A stretch of 64,000 nucleotides of DNA. Origin: Acanthaster planci (lineage: Eukaryota > Echinodermata > Asteroidea > Valvatida > Acanthasteridae). Positions 63,901-64,000 of the stretch are shown one piece after another. Within the stretch, counting starts at the first letter, position 1. Every line of letters starts with the position of its first letter. Where the stretch lies: positions 342,204 to 406,203 of the forward strand of contig NW_019091420.1 in the NCBI RefSeq assembly GCF_001949145.1. Direction: 5' to 3'. The position numbers and the translations under genes were made by a program. Below the pieces are notes generated by a model, which saw only the letters and a list, made by a program, of their open reading frames with translations, ran no database searches and was not told the DNA's origin.

Positions 63901-64000
63901 CGAAAAAAAAACCACGTAATCCCCTGTTTAGCAGCTTCCATAGAGGGGTATTTGTTTCCATGACACCATGGACGTTGCGAGAGGAAGGACCAAGGGTTGG

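Larger units (their letters stand above)
59944..64000. other. Downstream non-coding region
   Basis: 3' UTR of the DUF229 gene followed by unassigned sequence. The minus-strand stretch at about 61037-61510 and the + strand frame at 62033-62362 are protein-like in places but match no family I know. Repeats occur at 63623-63665 and 63858-63900, and a C-run near 60345. Confidence 0.5.

Overview
The window reads as nuclear DNA of an invertebrate animal, most likely a marine deuterostome such as an echinoderm. Genes are split by GT-AG introns, non-coding DNA is AT-rich and full of short terminal-inverted-repeat elements, exons are GC-rich, and there are no operons or bacterial signals. The taxon is inferred from gene families and repeat texture and cannot be fixed from sequence alone.

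Two protein genes can be reconstructed completely, both on the + strand. The first is a neuroligin, a catalytically dead cholinesterase-like synaptic adhesion receptor. It has nine coding exons between 9388 and 48823 and encodes 866 aa: signal peptide, cholinesterase-like ectodomain, Ser/Thr/Pro stalk, one membrane span and a short tail ending in a hydrophobic PDZ ligand. All eight introns join in frame. Intron 1 is 32.5 kb; the other eight coding exons lie within 6.5 kb. The second gene, 55689-59943 in three coding exons, encodes a 782-aa single-pass membrane protein of the DUF229 (alkaline phosphatase/sulfatase fold) family, preceded by a short overlapping uORF.

The rest is non-coding. 1-9387 (upstream) and 9845-42325 (intron 1) hold several small dispersed repeat families with two to four recognisable copies each. 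These include inverted-repeat MITEs, a nested MITE insertion, a long foldback, degenerate minisatellites, a 1.1-kb GTT/GCT triplet repeat with a roughly 42-bp higher-order period, and one 46-bp N gap. 48824-55660 lies between the genes and holds a tRNA-like retrocopy and a Penelope/hammerhead-like scrap. 59944-64000 shows only a candidate polyadenylation signal and repeats.

No autonomous transposon, rRNA or CRISPR array was seen. The points most worth a second look are an 85-residue strongly acidic insert in the neuroligin at the position of vertebrate splice site A, its class II-type PDZ tail, altered active-site residues in the DUF229 protein, CRE palindromes carried by a MITE family, and the triplet-repeat array inside the neuroligin intron.
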